This document shows, piece after piece, positions 41,775 through 50,336 of a stretch of 64,000 nucleotides of DNA (the first letter of the stretch is position 1; each line of letters starts with the position of its first letter). The stretch is taken from NCBI GenBank assembly GCA_008123405.1, contig VSSA01000004.1, forward strand, positions 186,001-250,000. The letters run 5' to 3'. This DNA is from Nocardioides sp. BGMRC 2183 (GTDB lineage Bacteria; Actinomycetota; Actinomycetes; Propionibacteriales; Nocardioidaceae). The translations under genes were made by a program, and so were the position numbers. The notes beneath the pieces were generated by a model, which ran no database searches, was not told where the DNA came from, and worked only from the letters and a program-made list of their open reading frames with translations.

Positions 41775-42580
41775 CCGAGCAGCCCTCCGGTGAGGGTGCT
41801 GTGGATCTGGGAGATCACGAAGTTCGCGGCGAAGAGCAGGATGAAGTTGGTGACCACCGCACTGGTGACGGCTTCACCCACGCCGGTCGGGCCGCGCTGG
41901 GCGTTGAGCCCCTTGTAGGAGGCGACCAGAGCGCAGATCACGGCGAAGACCGCCGCCTTGAGCAGCGAGAGCCAGAGATCCGAGAGCTGGGCCAGGGTCG
42001 TCACCGAGGCGAGATAGCTGCCGGGAGGGAGGTCCTGCAGCACGGTGCTGATGCTGAGCGTGGTGAGGATCGTGAAGAACATGACGACGCCGTTGAGCAG
42101 CACGGCGACGATCACGATCGCCACCATCCGCGGCACCACGAGACGCTCCAGGACCGGCAGCCCCATGACCTTCAGCGCGTCGATCTCCTCACGGATCGTG
42201 CGCGAGCCGAGGTCGGCGCAGATGGCGGAGCCGGCGACACCCGCCAACATCAGTGCGGTGATGAGTGGCGAAGCCTGGCGGACCACGGCGAGGGTGTTGC
42301 CGGCGCCGGTGAACGCGACGGCGCCCACCTCCTGAGCGAGCACCCCCACCTGCAACGCGAGGATGATGCCGAACGGCACCGACACCGCCAGCGCGGGCAG
42401 GGTGCACACCTTGATCGCCGTCCAGGTCTGCACCACCATCTCGGCGACCGGGAACCGACCGGCGGCGAGGCTGCGGCCGAACGCGACGAACGTCTGCCGG
42501 CCGAAGGAGAGCATCCCGATGAGCTCGCCCAGCGGGCCGGTCACGACCGAGGGCAGCGACCTGGTCCCGTGTGCGGACAT
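41771..42580 (-). CDS. yrbEA: MlaE/YrbE-type ABC permease, YrbEA position
   Basis: A 269-residue permease, first gene of the Mce operon. The coupling segment reads RTIREEIDALKVMGLPV, and GNTLAVVRQASPLITALMLAGVAGSA is typical of MlaE. The ATG at 42580 is preferred because GAAGGGAG lies 9 nt upstream; a GTG at 42643 would add 21 residues unlike other family members. The promoter probably lies in the operator region shared with the MerR-type regulator. Confidence 0.92.
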   Translation of the reverse strand: MSAHGTRSLPSVVTGPLGELIGMLSFGRQTFVAFGRSLAAGRFPVAEMVVQTWTAIKVCTLPALAVSVPFGIILALQVGVLAQEVGAVAFTGAGNTLAVVRQASPLITALMLAGVAGSAICADLGSRTIREEIDALKVMGLPVLERLVVPRMVAIVIVAVLLNGVVMFFTILTTLSISTVLQDLPPGSYLASVTTLAQLSDLWLSLLKAAVFAVICALVASYKGLNAQRGPTGVGEAVTSAVVTNFILLFAANFVISQIHSTLTGGLLG

Positions 42581-42630
42581 GCGGCGGTGCTCCCTTCGGG
42601 CTGGTCGGGTGCGGGCGGCGGGGTCCGGGG

Positions 42631-42644
42631 TGTGTCGTGACACA
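42631..42644. promoter_or_regulatory. Short inverted repeat in the mce leader
   Basis: TGTGTC and GACACA are separated by two bases, 51 nt upstream of the yrbEA start. It differs from the two ACAGT operators and could be a hairpin or a separate binding site. Confidence 0.3.
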
Positions 42645-42660
42645 TCCGGCGAACGGTCGA

Positions 42661-42677
42661 TGACAGTAGAACTGTCA
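42661..42677. promoter_or_regulatory. Operator-like inverted repeat O1 with the putative mce -10 element
   Basis: TGACAGT-AGA-ACTGTCA is a perfect 7+3+7 inverted repeat. Read on the minus strand, the element contains TACTGT (42663-42668), a -10-like hexamer about 83 nt upstream of yrbEA. An extra half site ACTGTC lies at 42685-42690. Confidence 0.6.
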
Positions 42678-42769
42678 CAATGGAACTGTCTACCTGGATG
42701 TGACCTACGTCAACCCCTGTGAGTCGACAACGGGTATCCAGGCGGGAAGTCACGTTGCGTAGCCTCCGA

Positions 42770-42786
42770 TGACAGTCGTACTGTGA
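42770..42786. promoter_or_regulatory. Operator-like inverted repeat O2 with the putative regulator -10 element
   Basis: TGACAGT-CGT-ACTGTGA repeats the O1 pattern with one mismatch. It contains TACTGT (42779-42784), which ends 7 nt before the ATG of the regulator at 42792. A further half site TGACAGT (42784-42790) abuts the start codon. A repressor bound here would block both divergent promoters or autoregulate. Confidence 0.6.
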
Positions 42787-42791
42787 CAGTC

Positions 42792-43574
42792 ATGAGCGCA
42801 GTTCCCCGTGTCGTGCCGGAGAGCGAGGCTCTCCGGGACGACCTCGGGGAGTCCGCGGAGGCGACGTACTCGATGAGTGTCGACGAGCTCGCAGCGACCG
42901 CCGGGCTGAGCGTGCGGACCACGCGCTACTACGCCAGTCTCGGGCTGATCCCGCCGCCGCAGCGACGGGGCCGGATGGCCTGGTACGGACCGCCGCACGT
43001 CGCCCGGCTGGAGATGATCCGGGCACTGCAGGGCCACGGCTTCACCCTGCAGGCGATCGAGGGCTACCTGGCCTCGCTCCCGCCCGATGCCCGGATGGAG
43101 GACCTCGCCGTCCAGCGGGCGATGCTCACGTCGTGGACCCTCAGTGGGCCCGAGGAGCTCACCCGCCGCCAGCTCGAGCAGCACGCCGGCCGGAAGTTCA
43201 GCGACGACGAGCTCGCGCTCGCCGAAGAGCTGGGGATGGTACGCCGCAGCGACGCCGAGCGCGGTCCACGCTTCACCCCGGTGCACGGCTTCGACGTCAC
43301 GGTCCGGCTGCTCGACCTGGGCATCCCGGTGGCCGGCGTCCGCGCCGCGAACGACGCCATCGTGCGCCACATGGAGGCGCTCGCCGAGGAGCTGACCGAG
43401 GTGCTGCGCGAGGACGTCATCGCCCCGTTGCGAGCGCAGGACCTGTCCCGCGACGAGGCGGAGAAGGTGGAGCAGAACCTCTCCCAGCTGCGCCATCTGA
43501 CCCTCGACGCCATCGTCAGCGCGTTCCAACGCTCGGCCAACGACGTCATCGCGCGATCGCTGCGGCGTCGCTGA
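42792..43574 (+). CDS. MerR-family transcriptional regulator, divergent from the mce operon
   Basis: A 260-residue regulator. The MerR winged-helix domain is at about 28-100: MSVDELAATAGLSVRTTRYYASLGLIPPPQRRGRMAWY, HVARLEMIRALQGHGFTLQAIEGYL. The C-terminal 150 residues form a mostly helical effector or dimerisation domain without the metal cysteines of MerR/CueR, so a lipid or other organic ligand is plausible. The ATG at 42792 follows the O2 element by the leaderless spacing. Divergent placement next to yrbEA and shared operators suggest it controls the Mce genes and itself. Confidence 0.85.
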   Translation: MSAVPRVVPESEALRDDLGESAEATYSMSVDELAATAGLSVRTTRYYASLGLIPPPQRRGRMAWYGPPHVARLEMIRALQGHGFTLQAIEGYLASLPPDARMEDLAVQRAMLTSWTLSGPEELTRRQLEQHAGRKFSDDELALAEELGMVRRSDAERGPRFTPVHGFDVTVRLLDLGIPVAGVRAANDAIVRHMEALAEELTEVLREDVIAPLRAQDLSRDEAEKVEQNLSQLRHLTLDAIVSAFQRSANDVIARSLRRR

Positions 43575-43613
43575 CGGTGGCGGGCGGGGTGCGGTGGCGG
43601 GCGTCGTACCGGA

Positions 43614-43619
43614 TAGCCT
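43614..43619 (+). promoter_or_regulatory. Leaderless -10 element for ndk
   Basis: TAGCCT ends 7 nt before the GTG at 43627. Confidence 0.45.
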
Positions 43620-43626
43620 CTGCGGC

Positions 43627-44034
43627 GTGACGCAACGCACTCTGGTCCTGCTCAAGCCCGACGCCGTCCGACGCGGACTCGTGGGTGAGGTGCTGTCCCG
43701 CTTCGAGGACAAGGGCCTGACCCTGGTCGCGATGGAGCTGCGCACCATCGACGCGGCGCAAGCCGACGCCCACTACGCCGAGCACGTGGAGCGGGACTTC
43801 TACCCGCCGCTGCGGACGTTCGTGACCAGTGGTCCGCTGGTCGCGCTGGTGCTCGAGGGTGATGAGGCGATCGAGGTCGTCCGGGCGCTCAACGGAGCCA
43901 CCGATGGCCGCAAGGCGGCTCCGGGCACGATCCGCGGTGACCTCTCGATGTCCAACCGCGAGAACCTGGTGCACGGCTCGGACTCGCCGGAGTCCGCGGA
44001 GCGCGAGATCGCGCTCTGGTTCCCGAACCTCTGA
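43627..44034 (+). CDS. ndk: Nucleoside diphosphate kinase
   Basis: A 135-residue NDK balancing nucleoside triphosphates. TLVLLKPDAVRRGLVGEVLSR opens the protein and the phosphohistidine H116 is in NLVHGSDSPESAEREI. The GTG at 43627 is fixed by the leaderless hexamer and gives the normal family length. A terminator-like hairpin follows about 70 nt after the stop, separating it from mreB. Confidence 0.96.
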   Translation: MTQRTLVLLKPDAVRRGLVGEVLSRFEDKGLTLVAMELRTIDAAQADAHYAEHVERDFYPPLRTFVTSGPLVALVLEGDEAIEVVRALNGATDGRKAAPGTIRGDLSMSNRENLVHGSDSPESAEREIALWFPNL

Positions 44035-44104
44035 CGTCATCGCCACACTCGTCACACCCGCCACACGCGTATCGGCGCAAAGCCACCCCTGACGCTCGGG
44101 CGTG

Positions 44105-44130
44105 TCTGCGCGGGAGAGCCCGCAGATTTT
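44105..44130 (+). terminator. Intrinsic terminator after ndk
   Basis: GCGGG (44110-44114) and CCCGC (44119-44123) with loop AGAG, extended by TCT/AGA outside a small bulge, are followed by TTTT. This is one of the few hairpins in the window with a T-run. Confidence 0.55.
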
Positions 44131-44132
44131 CC

Positions 44133-44138
44133 TACCCT
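44133..44138 (+). promoter_or_regulatory. Possible mreB-operon -10 element
   Basis: TACCCT lies directly after the ndk terminator. Transcription would start near 44145 and give a leader of about 170 nt before the mreB start. Confidence 0.25.
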
Positions 44139-44313
44139 CGCAGGCGGAGGCCGTCGGATCGCACGCACGCTCGGCCTCCCCGACCACCCGTGACACGGCA
44201 GCCGAAGCAGCACAGGCATCACAGGCAGCACAGTGCAGTGGGGCGGGGAGTCGGCTTCCCCGGAGCGTGCGATCGGATCCACCCCGGATCCGGCAAGGGC
44301 TGCGAGGCGACGC

Positions 44314-45345
44314 GTGAGGGCGAACTCCATCATCGGTCGGGACATGGCCGTGGACCTCGGCACGGCCAACACACTCGTCTACGTCCGTCGGCGCGGCGTG
44401 GTGCTCGACGAGCCGAGCGTGGTCGCCATCAACGAGGCCAGCGGTGAGGTGATCGCGGTCGGGCACGAGGCCAAGCAGATGCTGGGGCGCACCCCGGACA
44501 ACATCACTGCCCTGCGCCCGCTGCGCGACGGTGTGATCGCCGACTTCGAAGCCACCGAGCAGATGCTGCGCCAGTTCATCGCCCGGGTGCACCGCCGCCG
44601 CTACTTCGCCAAGCCGCGCATGGTGATCTGCGTGCCCTCGTCGATCACCCCGGTCGAGCAGCGCGCGGTCAAGGAGGCCGGCTACCAGGCCGGCGCGCGC
44701 CGCGTGTACGTCGTCGAGGAGCCGATGGCGGCGGCGATCGGGGCCGGTCTCCCGGTCCACGAGGCCACCGGCAACATGATCGTCGACGTCGGCGGCGGCA
44801 CCACCGAGGTCGCGGTCATCTCGCTGGGCGGCATCGTCACCTCGCTCTCGATCCGCACCGCCGGTGACGACTTGGACGCCGCGATCGTCGCCTGGATGAA
44901 GAAGGAGCACGGGCTGATGCTCGGCGACCGCACCGCTGAGCAGGTCAAGATCAGCCTCGGCACCGCTTTCCCGCGGTCGGGGGAGTCCAACGGCGAGATC
45001 CGCGGCCGCGACATGGTCAGCGGACTACCGCGCACCGTCGAGGTCACCGCCTCGGAGATCCGACACGCGCTGGAGGAGCCGCTCAACGACATCGTCGACG
45101 CGGTCCGGGTCACCCTGGACCAGACACCACCCGAGTTGGCCGGCGACATCCTGGACCGCGGCATTGTGCTCACCGGTGGCGGCGCCCTGCTGGCCGGCCT
45201 CGACGAACGCCTGCGCCACGAGACCGGGATGCCCGTCCACGTCGCCGAGGACCCCCTGGTCTCGGTCGCGATCGGCGCCGGCCGGTGCGTGGAGGAGTTC
45301 GAAGCACTCCAGCAGGTGCTGGTGACCAACCCCCGGCGGTTCTGA
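44314..45345 (+). CDS. mreB: Rod-shape determining protein MreB
   Basis: A 343-residue actin-like protein that organises the elongasome along the membrane. The N-terminus RDMAVDLGTANTLVYVRRRG is the first phosphate loop, VVEEPMAAAIGAGLP and IVDVGGGTTEVAVISLGGI the second, and GIVLTGGGALL the adenosine motif. The GTG at 44314 has GAGG 6 nt upstream and gives the usual length; the frame upstream is open but unsupported. First gene of mreBCD-mrdA-rodA, in which every junction overlaps. Confidence 0.95.
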   Translation: MRANSIIGRDMAVDLGTANTLVYVRRRGVVLDEPSVVAINEASGEVIAVGHEAKQMLGRTPDNITALRPLRDGVIADFEATEQMLRQFIARVHRRRYFAKPRMVICVPSSITPVEQRAVKEAGYQAGARRVYVVEEPMAAAIGAGLPVHEATGNMIVDVGGGTTEVAVISLGGIVTSLSIRTAGDDLDAAIVAWMKKEHGLMLGDRTAEQVKISLGTAFPRSGESNGEIRGRDMVSGLPRTVEVTASEIRHALEEPLNDIVDAVRVTLDQTPPELAGDILDRGIVLTGGGALLAGLDERLRHETGMPVHVAEDPLVSVAIGAGRCVEEFEALQQVLVTNPRRF

Positions 45346-46349
45346 TGACGCTCGACACGATGCCGCCGCGGCGTCCGGATCGACTCAGTGAGGACGCGGT
45401 CCGCGGGATGCGCGGCGCCGGCGATCCGGTACGACGCAGCCCGGCCAGCCGCGAGCGTGAGCGTCGACGTGGACCGTCCCGCTCGTTGGTTGCCGCCGTG
45501 GTGCTCGGCTGCGTGGCCCTGATGGTGGTGGACAAGGCCGGCGGCGAGGCCTCGCCGGTCGATCCCGTCCGCCGCGTGGTCGGGGAGGTCGTCGGGCCGA
45601 TGCAGGCGGGTGTGAACACGGTGGTCGGACCCGCGGTCGGCCTCCCCGGCGCCCTGCAGAGCAACCAGCGCCTGCGCGAACGGGTCGAGGCGCTCGAGGA
45701 CGACAACGCCGCGCTGACCCAGCAGCTCGCGAAGGCAGGGTACGACGACGACCGGCTCGCCCAGCTCGACGGATTGCGCGCGCTCGCCGGTGACACCGGC
45801 TACGCGCTCCTCCCCGCACGGGTGATCGGCATCGGCCCGGCCGCCGCCTTCTCCGACACCGTCACCATCGATGCCGGCTCCGACTCCGGACTGCACCCCG
45901 ACATGACCGTGGTCGCGGCCGAAGGGCTGGTCGGACGGATCACCGCCGTCACCGGGCACACCGCCACGGTCCGGCTGATCACCGACCGGGGCTCCACGGT
46001 GGGCGGTCGGATCGGCGACAACGGCGAGCTCGGCTTCGTGCACGGCACCGGTGGCCTGCAGGACGAGGGCACGCTCGACATCGAGCTGGTCAACCAGTCG
46101 GTGCAGCCCAAGGCAGGTCAGACGGTGCTCACCTGGGGCAGCGAGGGCGGAGCGCCGTACGTCTCCGGGGTGCCGATCGGCACCCTCACCCGGGTCTTCG
46201 AGTCGGTCCGGGAGACCAGTTATCGCGCGGTCATCGACCCAGCGGTCGACTTCACCAGCCTCGATCTGGTCGGGGTGGTGGTTCCCTCGGGCACGCACGA
46301 CCGGGTGATCGAGGCGGATGGCTCGGCGCGGATCGGAGGCGAGCGATGA
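45345..46349 (+). CDS. mreC: Rod-shape determining protein MreC
   Basis: A 334-residue bitopic protein linking MreB to the peptidoglycan synthases. A basic cytosolic N-terminus, one membrane helix (about 47-66), a coiled coil (NQRLRERVEALEDDNAALTQQLA) and the MreC beta domain (GDTGYALLPARVIGIGP, VAAEGLVGRITAVT, VPIGTLTRV) are visible. The ATG shares one base with the mreB stop (TGATG). Confidence 0.93.
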   Translation: MTLDTMPPRRPDRLSEDAVRGMRGAGDPVRRSPASRERERRRGPSRSLVAAVVLGCVALMVVDKAGGEASPVDPVRRVVGEVVGPMQAGVNTVVGPAVGLPGALQSNQRLRERVEALEDDNAALTQQLAKAGYDDDRLAQLDGLRALAGDTGYALLPARVIGIGPAAAFSDTVTIDAGSDSGLHPDMTVVAAEGLVGRITAVTGHTATVRLITDRGSTVGGRIGDNGELGFVHGTGGLQDEGTLDIELVNQSVQPKAGQTVLTWGSEGGAPYVSGVPIGTLTRVFESVRETSYRAVIDPAVDFTSLDLVGVVVPSGTHDRVIEADGSARIGGER

Positions 46350-46948
46350 AGGGACGCCTGGTGGTGACCGCGGTGGCGGTCGTCCTCGCGTTGCTGCTGC
46401 AGACCACCGTGCTGCCCAGGATGGGGTGGCCGGACGCCGGCCTGGGACTGGTCCCGGATCTGCTCCTGCTCGTGGTGGTGGCCACCGCGCTGACCACCGA
46501 CGCGCGCTTCGCCACGCTCACCGGCCTCTCCGCAGGACTTCTGCTCGACCTCGCGCCGCCGGCCGACCACGTCGCTGGCCGCTGGGCGCTGGCGTTGGCC
46601 CTGGTCGGCTATGTGGTGGGTCGACTGGGCCACGACAACGACGGTGGCGAGGAGACCCGCCCCAACGGCTGGGTGGCGTTGGCCGCGGTGATCGGCGGCT
46701 CCTTCCTGGGCACCTCGGTCTATGCGCTGAGCGGGATCCTGCTCAGCGACCCGGCGATGCCGTTGGGTGAGCTGTTGCCGGTGGTGCTGATGTCGATCGC
46801 GCTCGACCTGGTCGCCGGCCTCGTGGTGGTGCCGTTGGTCGTCCTCGCGCATCGTGCGGCGGCGCGGGTCGGGTCTGCGCCGACCGGCCGGGTCTCGCCC
46901 GGCTGGGGCAGTGCGCGTGCCACCTCCGTTCGACGGACGGTGCAGTGA
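46346..46948 (+). CDS. mreD: Rod-shape determining protein MreD
   Basis: A 200-residue membrane protein with five or six helices (for example VTAVAVVLALLLQTTVLP, LVPDLLLLVVVATALTT, GLSAGLLLDLAPP), matching MreD in size and position. ATGA overlap with mreC and GTGA overlap with mrdA. Confidence 0.88.
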   Translation: MKGRLVVTAVAVVLALLLQTTVLPRMGWPDAGLGLVPDLLLLVVVATALTTDARFATLTGLSAGLLLDLAPPADHVAGRWALALALVGYVVGRLGHDNDGGEETRPNGWVALAAVIGGSFLGTSVYALSGILLSDPAMPLGELLPVVLMSIALDLVAGLVVVPLVVLAHRAAARVGSAPTGRVSPGWGSARATSVRRTVQ

Positions 46949-49068
46949 CCGCCACCACCTCGCGCCGCAGCCGGTTGCGCCTGATCGTCATCCAGGCGCT
47001 GGTCTTCTCCCTGCTCGCCACGCTGGGAGCCCGTCTCTACTTCCTCCAGGTCGTCTCGGGAGAGGACTACCAGGGCCAGGCGGCGTCGCAGTCGATCCGC
47101 GACGTCGTGGTGCAGCCGCAGCGCGGTCTGATCGTCGACTCCCAGGGGCGTCCGCTGGTCACCAACCGGCTGGTCTGGGTGGTCTCCATCGACACCACCC
47201 TGCTCGGTCGGTTCGACGAGAAGCAGCGTCGGGCGCTGCTGCGTCGTACCGGCGGCGTGCTGGGGATGAAGCCCGCCGCGATCGAGCGCAAGCTGGCGCT
47301 GTGCGGCACCGACGGCGCAGTGCCGGGCAAGTGCTGGAACGGCTCGCCGTACCAACCGGTCCCGGTCGCCGAGAGCATCACCGAGCAGCAGGCGTTGCGG
47401 ATCTCCGAGCAGCCCGAGGACTTCCCGGGCGTGCTGGTCGAGCAGCAGAGCGTGCGGGAGTATCCGGCACCGTTCGGGATCAACGCGGCGCACCTGCTCG
47501 GCTACCTCAGCCCGATCACCTCCGACGAGCTGGAGGCGGCCGAGGACTCCGAGGACAGCTCCGTCAACGGCGCCTCAGTGGTGGGCCGGGCCGGGGTGGA
47601 GAAGAGCTACGACGACTGGCTGCGCGGACAGCCCGGCTACCAGCGGGTGGCGGTGAACTCCAAGGGCCAGGTCCTCGGTGATGTCGACGACACCGCGGCC
47701 CAACCCGGCGACACGCTGGTGACCTCCATCGACGCCAAGGTGCAGGCGGTCGTGGAGGCCCAGCTGAACAAGATGATCACCACCGCCCGCGGCACCTTCG
47801 ACGAGGTCACCGGCCGCAACTACGAGGCCGACTCGGGGGCGGCTGTGGTGATGGAGGCCGACACCGGCCGGATCGTGGCGATGGCCAACCAGCCGACGTA
47901 CGACCCCGACGTCTGGGTCGGCGGCATCTCCTCGACGAAGCTCAAGGAGCTCTACTCCGAGGCCGCCGGCACCCCGCTGCTGGCGCGCGCCTTCCAGGGA
48001 CAGTTCGCCCCCGGCTCCACCTGGAAGCCGTTCATGACCGCCGGCGCGCTGACCAACGGCTACTCCACCAGCACCGTGCTGAGCTGTCCCTCGGCGATCC
48101 GGATCGGCAACCGCGACTTCCACAACCACGAGTCCGGTGCCTACGGCTCGGTCACCTTCGCCCGCGCGCTCGAGGTCTCGTGCAACACGTTCTTCTACCA
48201 GGTCGGCACCCGCTACTGGCGGGAGCTGGGCTCCGATCCCGCCGACGTGAAGGCGAAGGATCCGCTGGTGGAGGAGGCGAAGGTCTTCGGCTTCGGCTCC
48301 CGCACCGGCGTCGACCTCCCCGGCGAGGCCTCGGGCAGGATCGCGGACCGCAAGTGGAAGCTGGCCTATTACAAGTCCATGAAGGACTACTACTGCGGGA
48401 TCTCCGACAAGCCGCAGGACGCCGAGACCAGCGACTTCGTCTACAAGTTCGCCTACGAGTTCTGCGTCGAGGGCTACAAGTACCGGGAGGCGGACGCCGC
48501 GAACTTCGCGATCGGCCAGGGCGACACCATCGTCACCCCGCTGCAGCTGGCCCGCGCCTACGGAGCATTGGCCAACGGCGGCACCCTGTGGGAGCCGCGG
48601 GTGGGCAAGGCGATCGTGTCGCCGAGGGGTGAGGTGATCAAGCAGATCAAGCCGACCAAGGCTGGCGGCGTGGACCTGCCGGCGTCGGTGCTCGGCTACA
48701 TCGACGAGGCGCTCAAGGGGGTCAGCCGCACCGGCACGATGTCGTGGAAGCTCGGCGGGTTCCCGCTGGACGACGTACAGATCCGGGCGAAGACCGGATC
48801 GGCGGAGGTCTACGGCAAGCAGTCGACCGGGTGGGTCGCCTCCTACACCGACGACTATGTCGTGGTGATGATGATCAGCCAGGGCGGCACCGGCTCCGGC
48901 TCGACCGGCGACGGCGTCCGCGCGATCTGGGAGGCGTTGTACGGCGTCGAGGGCGACCAGGTCGACCCGGCACGGAGCGCGATCCCCGGCACCACGCAGC
49001 CCGACGCGCTGCCGGAGTTCGGCCGCGACGGCTCGATCCTGCCTCCCGCGCGGGAGGGGGGCCGATGA
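46945..49068 (+). CDS. mrdA: Penicillin-binding protein 2, elongasome transpeptidase
   Basis: A 707-residue class B PBP that crosslinks peptidoglycan during elongation. Membrane helix at about 12-33, PBP dimerisation domain (about 50-260), then the transpeptidase domain with the three active-site motifs: SxxK as FAPGSTWKPF (S358), SxN as EVSCNTFFYQ (S412) and KTG as RAKTGSAEV (K616). A cysteine-rich insertion (DYYCGISDKPQD...FCVEGYKYRE) lies between SxN and KTG. Coupled on both sides by 4-nt overlaps. Confidence 0.95.
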   Translation: MTATTSRRSRLRLIVIQALVFSLLATLGARLYFLQVVSGEDYQGQAASQSIRDVVVQPQRGLIVDSQGRPLVTNRLVWVVSIDTTLLGRFDEKQRRALLRRTGGVLGMKPAAIERKLALCGTDGAVPGKCWNGSPYQPVPVAESITEQQALRISEQPEDFPGVLVEQQSVREYPAPFGINAAHLLGYLSPITSDELEAAEDSEDSSVNGASVVGRAGVEKSYDDWLRGQPGYQRVAVNSKGQVLGDVDDTAAQPGDTLVTSIDAKVQAVVEAQLNKMITTARGTFDEVTGRNYEADSGAAVVMEADTGRIVAMANQPTYDPDVWVGGISSTKLKELYSEAAGTPLLARAFQGQFAPGSTWKPFMTAGALTNGYSTSTVLSCPSAIRIGNRDFHNHESGAYGSVTFARALEVSCNTFFYQVGTRYWRELGSDPADVKAKDPLVEEAKVFGFGSRTGVDLPGEASGRIADRKWKLAYYKSMKDYYCGISDKPQDAETSDFVYKFAYEFCVEGYKYREADAANFAIGQGDTIVTPLQLARAYGALANGGTLWEPRVGKAIVSPRGEVIKQIKPTKAGGVDLPASVLGYIDEALKGVSRTGTMSWKLGGFPLDDVQIRAKTGSAEVYGKQSTGWVASYTDDYVVVMMISQGGTGSGSTGDGVRAIWEALYGVEGDQVDPARSAIPGTTQPDALPEFGRDGSILPPAREGGR

Positions 49069-50282
49069 CCGCGCCACGCCGCAGCACCGTCTCCCGTCGC
49101 ACCGTCGACCTGCGCCGCTGGGCGGACTTGGACTGGATCCTGCTCGGCGCCGTGATCGTGCTCGGCATGCTGAGCTGTCTCCTGGTCTGGTCGGCCACCG
49201 TCAACCGTGACGACCTCACCGGCGGTGACGAGCGCGCCTTCTTGGCCAAGCAGGTGGTCAACCTCGGCATCGGTCTGGTGCTGATGGCGATGGTGGCCGC
49301 GACCGACCACCGCTGGGTCCGGATCCTCGCACCGGTGGCCTACCTCCTCGCCGTGGTCGGGCTGGTGCTGGTGCTGGTCATGGGCAGCACCGTCAACGGG
49401 TCCCGCTCCTGGCTGATGATCGGCGGGCTCTCGCTGCAACCCTCGGAGCTGGCCAAGCTCGCCGTGGTGGTCGGCATGGCCCTGGTCGTCGCCGAGCGCC
49501 ACGACGGACGTTGGCGCGAGCGCGTCGGCGCCGCCGATGTGGGCCTGATGCTGGCGGTCGCCGGGCTGCCCGCGGTGCTGATCCTGGCCCAGCCCGACCT
49601 GGGCACGATGCTGGTCCTGACCGCGACCGTGTTCGGCGTGATCGCTGCCTCCGGCGCGCACCGCCGCTGGCTGCTCGGCCTCGGCCTGGGCGGCGTCGCG
49701 GTCGCAGCGGTAGCAGTGCTCAGCGGTTTCCTCGAGGAGTATCAGGTCGACCGCTTCCTGGCCTTCACCGACCCCACGCTCGACCCGCGTGGCGCCGGCT
49801 ACAACGTGGAGCAGGCCCGGATCGCTGTCGGCAACGGCGGGCTCTTCGGGCAGGGACTCTTCGACGGCTCGCAGACCCGCGCCGGATTCGTGCCCGAGCA
49901 GCACACCGACTTCGTCTTCACCGTTGCCGGCGAGGAGCTCGGTCTGATCGGAGCGATGCTGATCGTGGTGCTGCTCGGCATCGTGCTCTGGCGGGCGCTG
50001 CACATCGCGACCCAGACCGACGACGTCTTCGGCCGGATCGCGGCCGCCGGGATCGCCTGCTGGTTCGGCTTCCAGGCGTTCCAGAACGTCGGAATGTGCC
50101 TCGGGATCATGCCGGTCACCGGGGTGCCGCTGCCGTTCGTCTCCTACGGCGGCTCCTCGATGTTCGCCGGGATGCTCGCGATCGGACTGTTGCAGAACAT
50201 CCACCTGCGCACGCTCTCCTCACCAGCGGCCCGGATGCAGCCCGCGAAGCGCCTGCTCAGTGCATCCTTCGGCCAGCGGTGA
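49065..50282 (+). CDS. rodA: RodA, SEDS peptidoglycan glycosyltransferase
   Basis: A 405-residue polytopic SEDS protein that polymerises glycan strands together with PBP2. Signatures include NGSRSWLMIGGLSLQPSELAK, LAQPDLGTMLVL with the essential aspartate, FVPEQHTDFVFTVAGEELG and MPVTGVPLPFVSYGGSSM. The ATG overlaps the mrdA stop (ATGA). Last gene of the rod operon. Confidence 0.95.
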   Translation: MTAPRRSTVSRRTVDLRRWADLDWILLGAVIVLGMLSCLLVWSATVNRDDLTGGDERAFLAKQVVNLGIGLVLMAMVAATDHRWVRILAPVAYLLAVVGLVLVLVMGSTVNGSRSWLMIGGLSLQPSELAKLAVVVGMALVVAERHDGRWRERVGAADVGLMLAVAGLPAVLILAQPDLGTMLVLTATVFGVIAASGAHRRWLLGLGLGGVAVAAVAVLSGFLEEYQVDRFLAFTDPTLDPRGAGYNVEQARIAVGNGGLFGQGLFDGSQTRAGFVPEQHTDFVFTVAGEELGLIGAMLIVVLLGIVLWRALHIATQTDDVFGRIAAAGIACWFGFQAFQNVGMCLGIMPVTGVPLPFVSYGGSSMFAGMLAIGLLQNIHLRTLSSPAARMQPAKRLLSASFGQR

Positions 50283-50324
50283 GCGGCGCCGCACCCTCCC
50301 ACCGAGCCGTCCGGTGAGATCCGG

Positions 50325-50330
50325 CACAAT
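50325..50330 (+). promoter_or_regulatory. Leaderless -10 element for the small membrane protein
   Basis: CACAAT ends 6 nt before the GTG at 50337. Confidence 0.35.
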
Positions 50331-50336
50331 GTCGGC

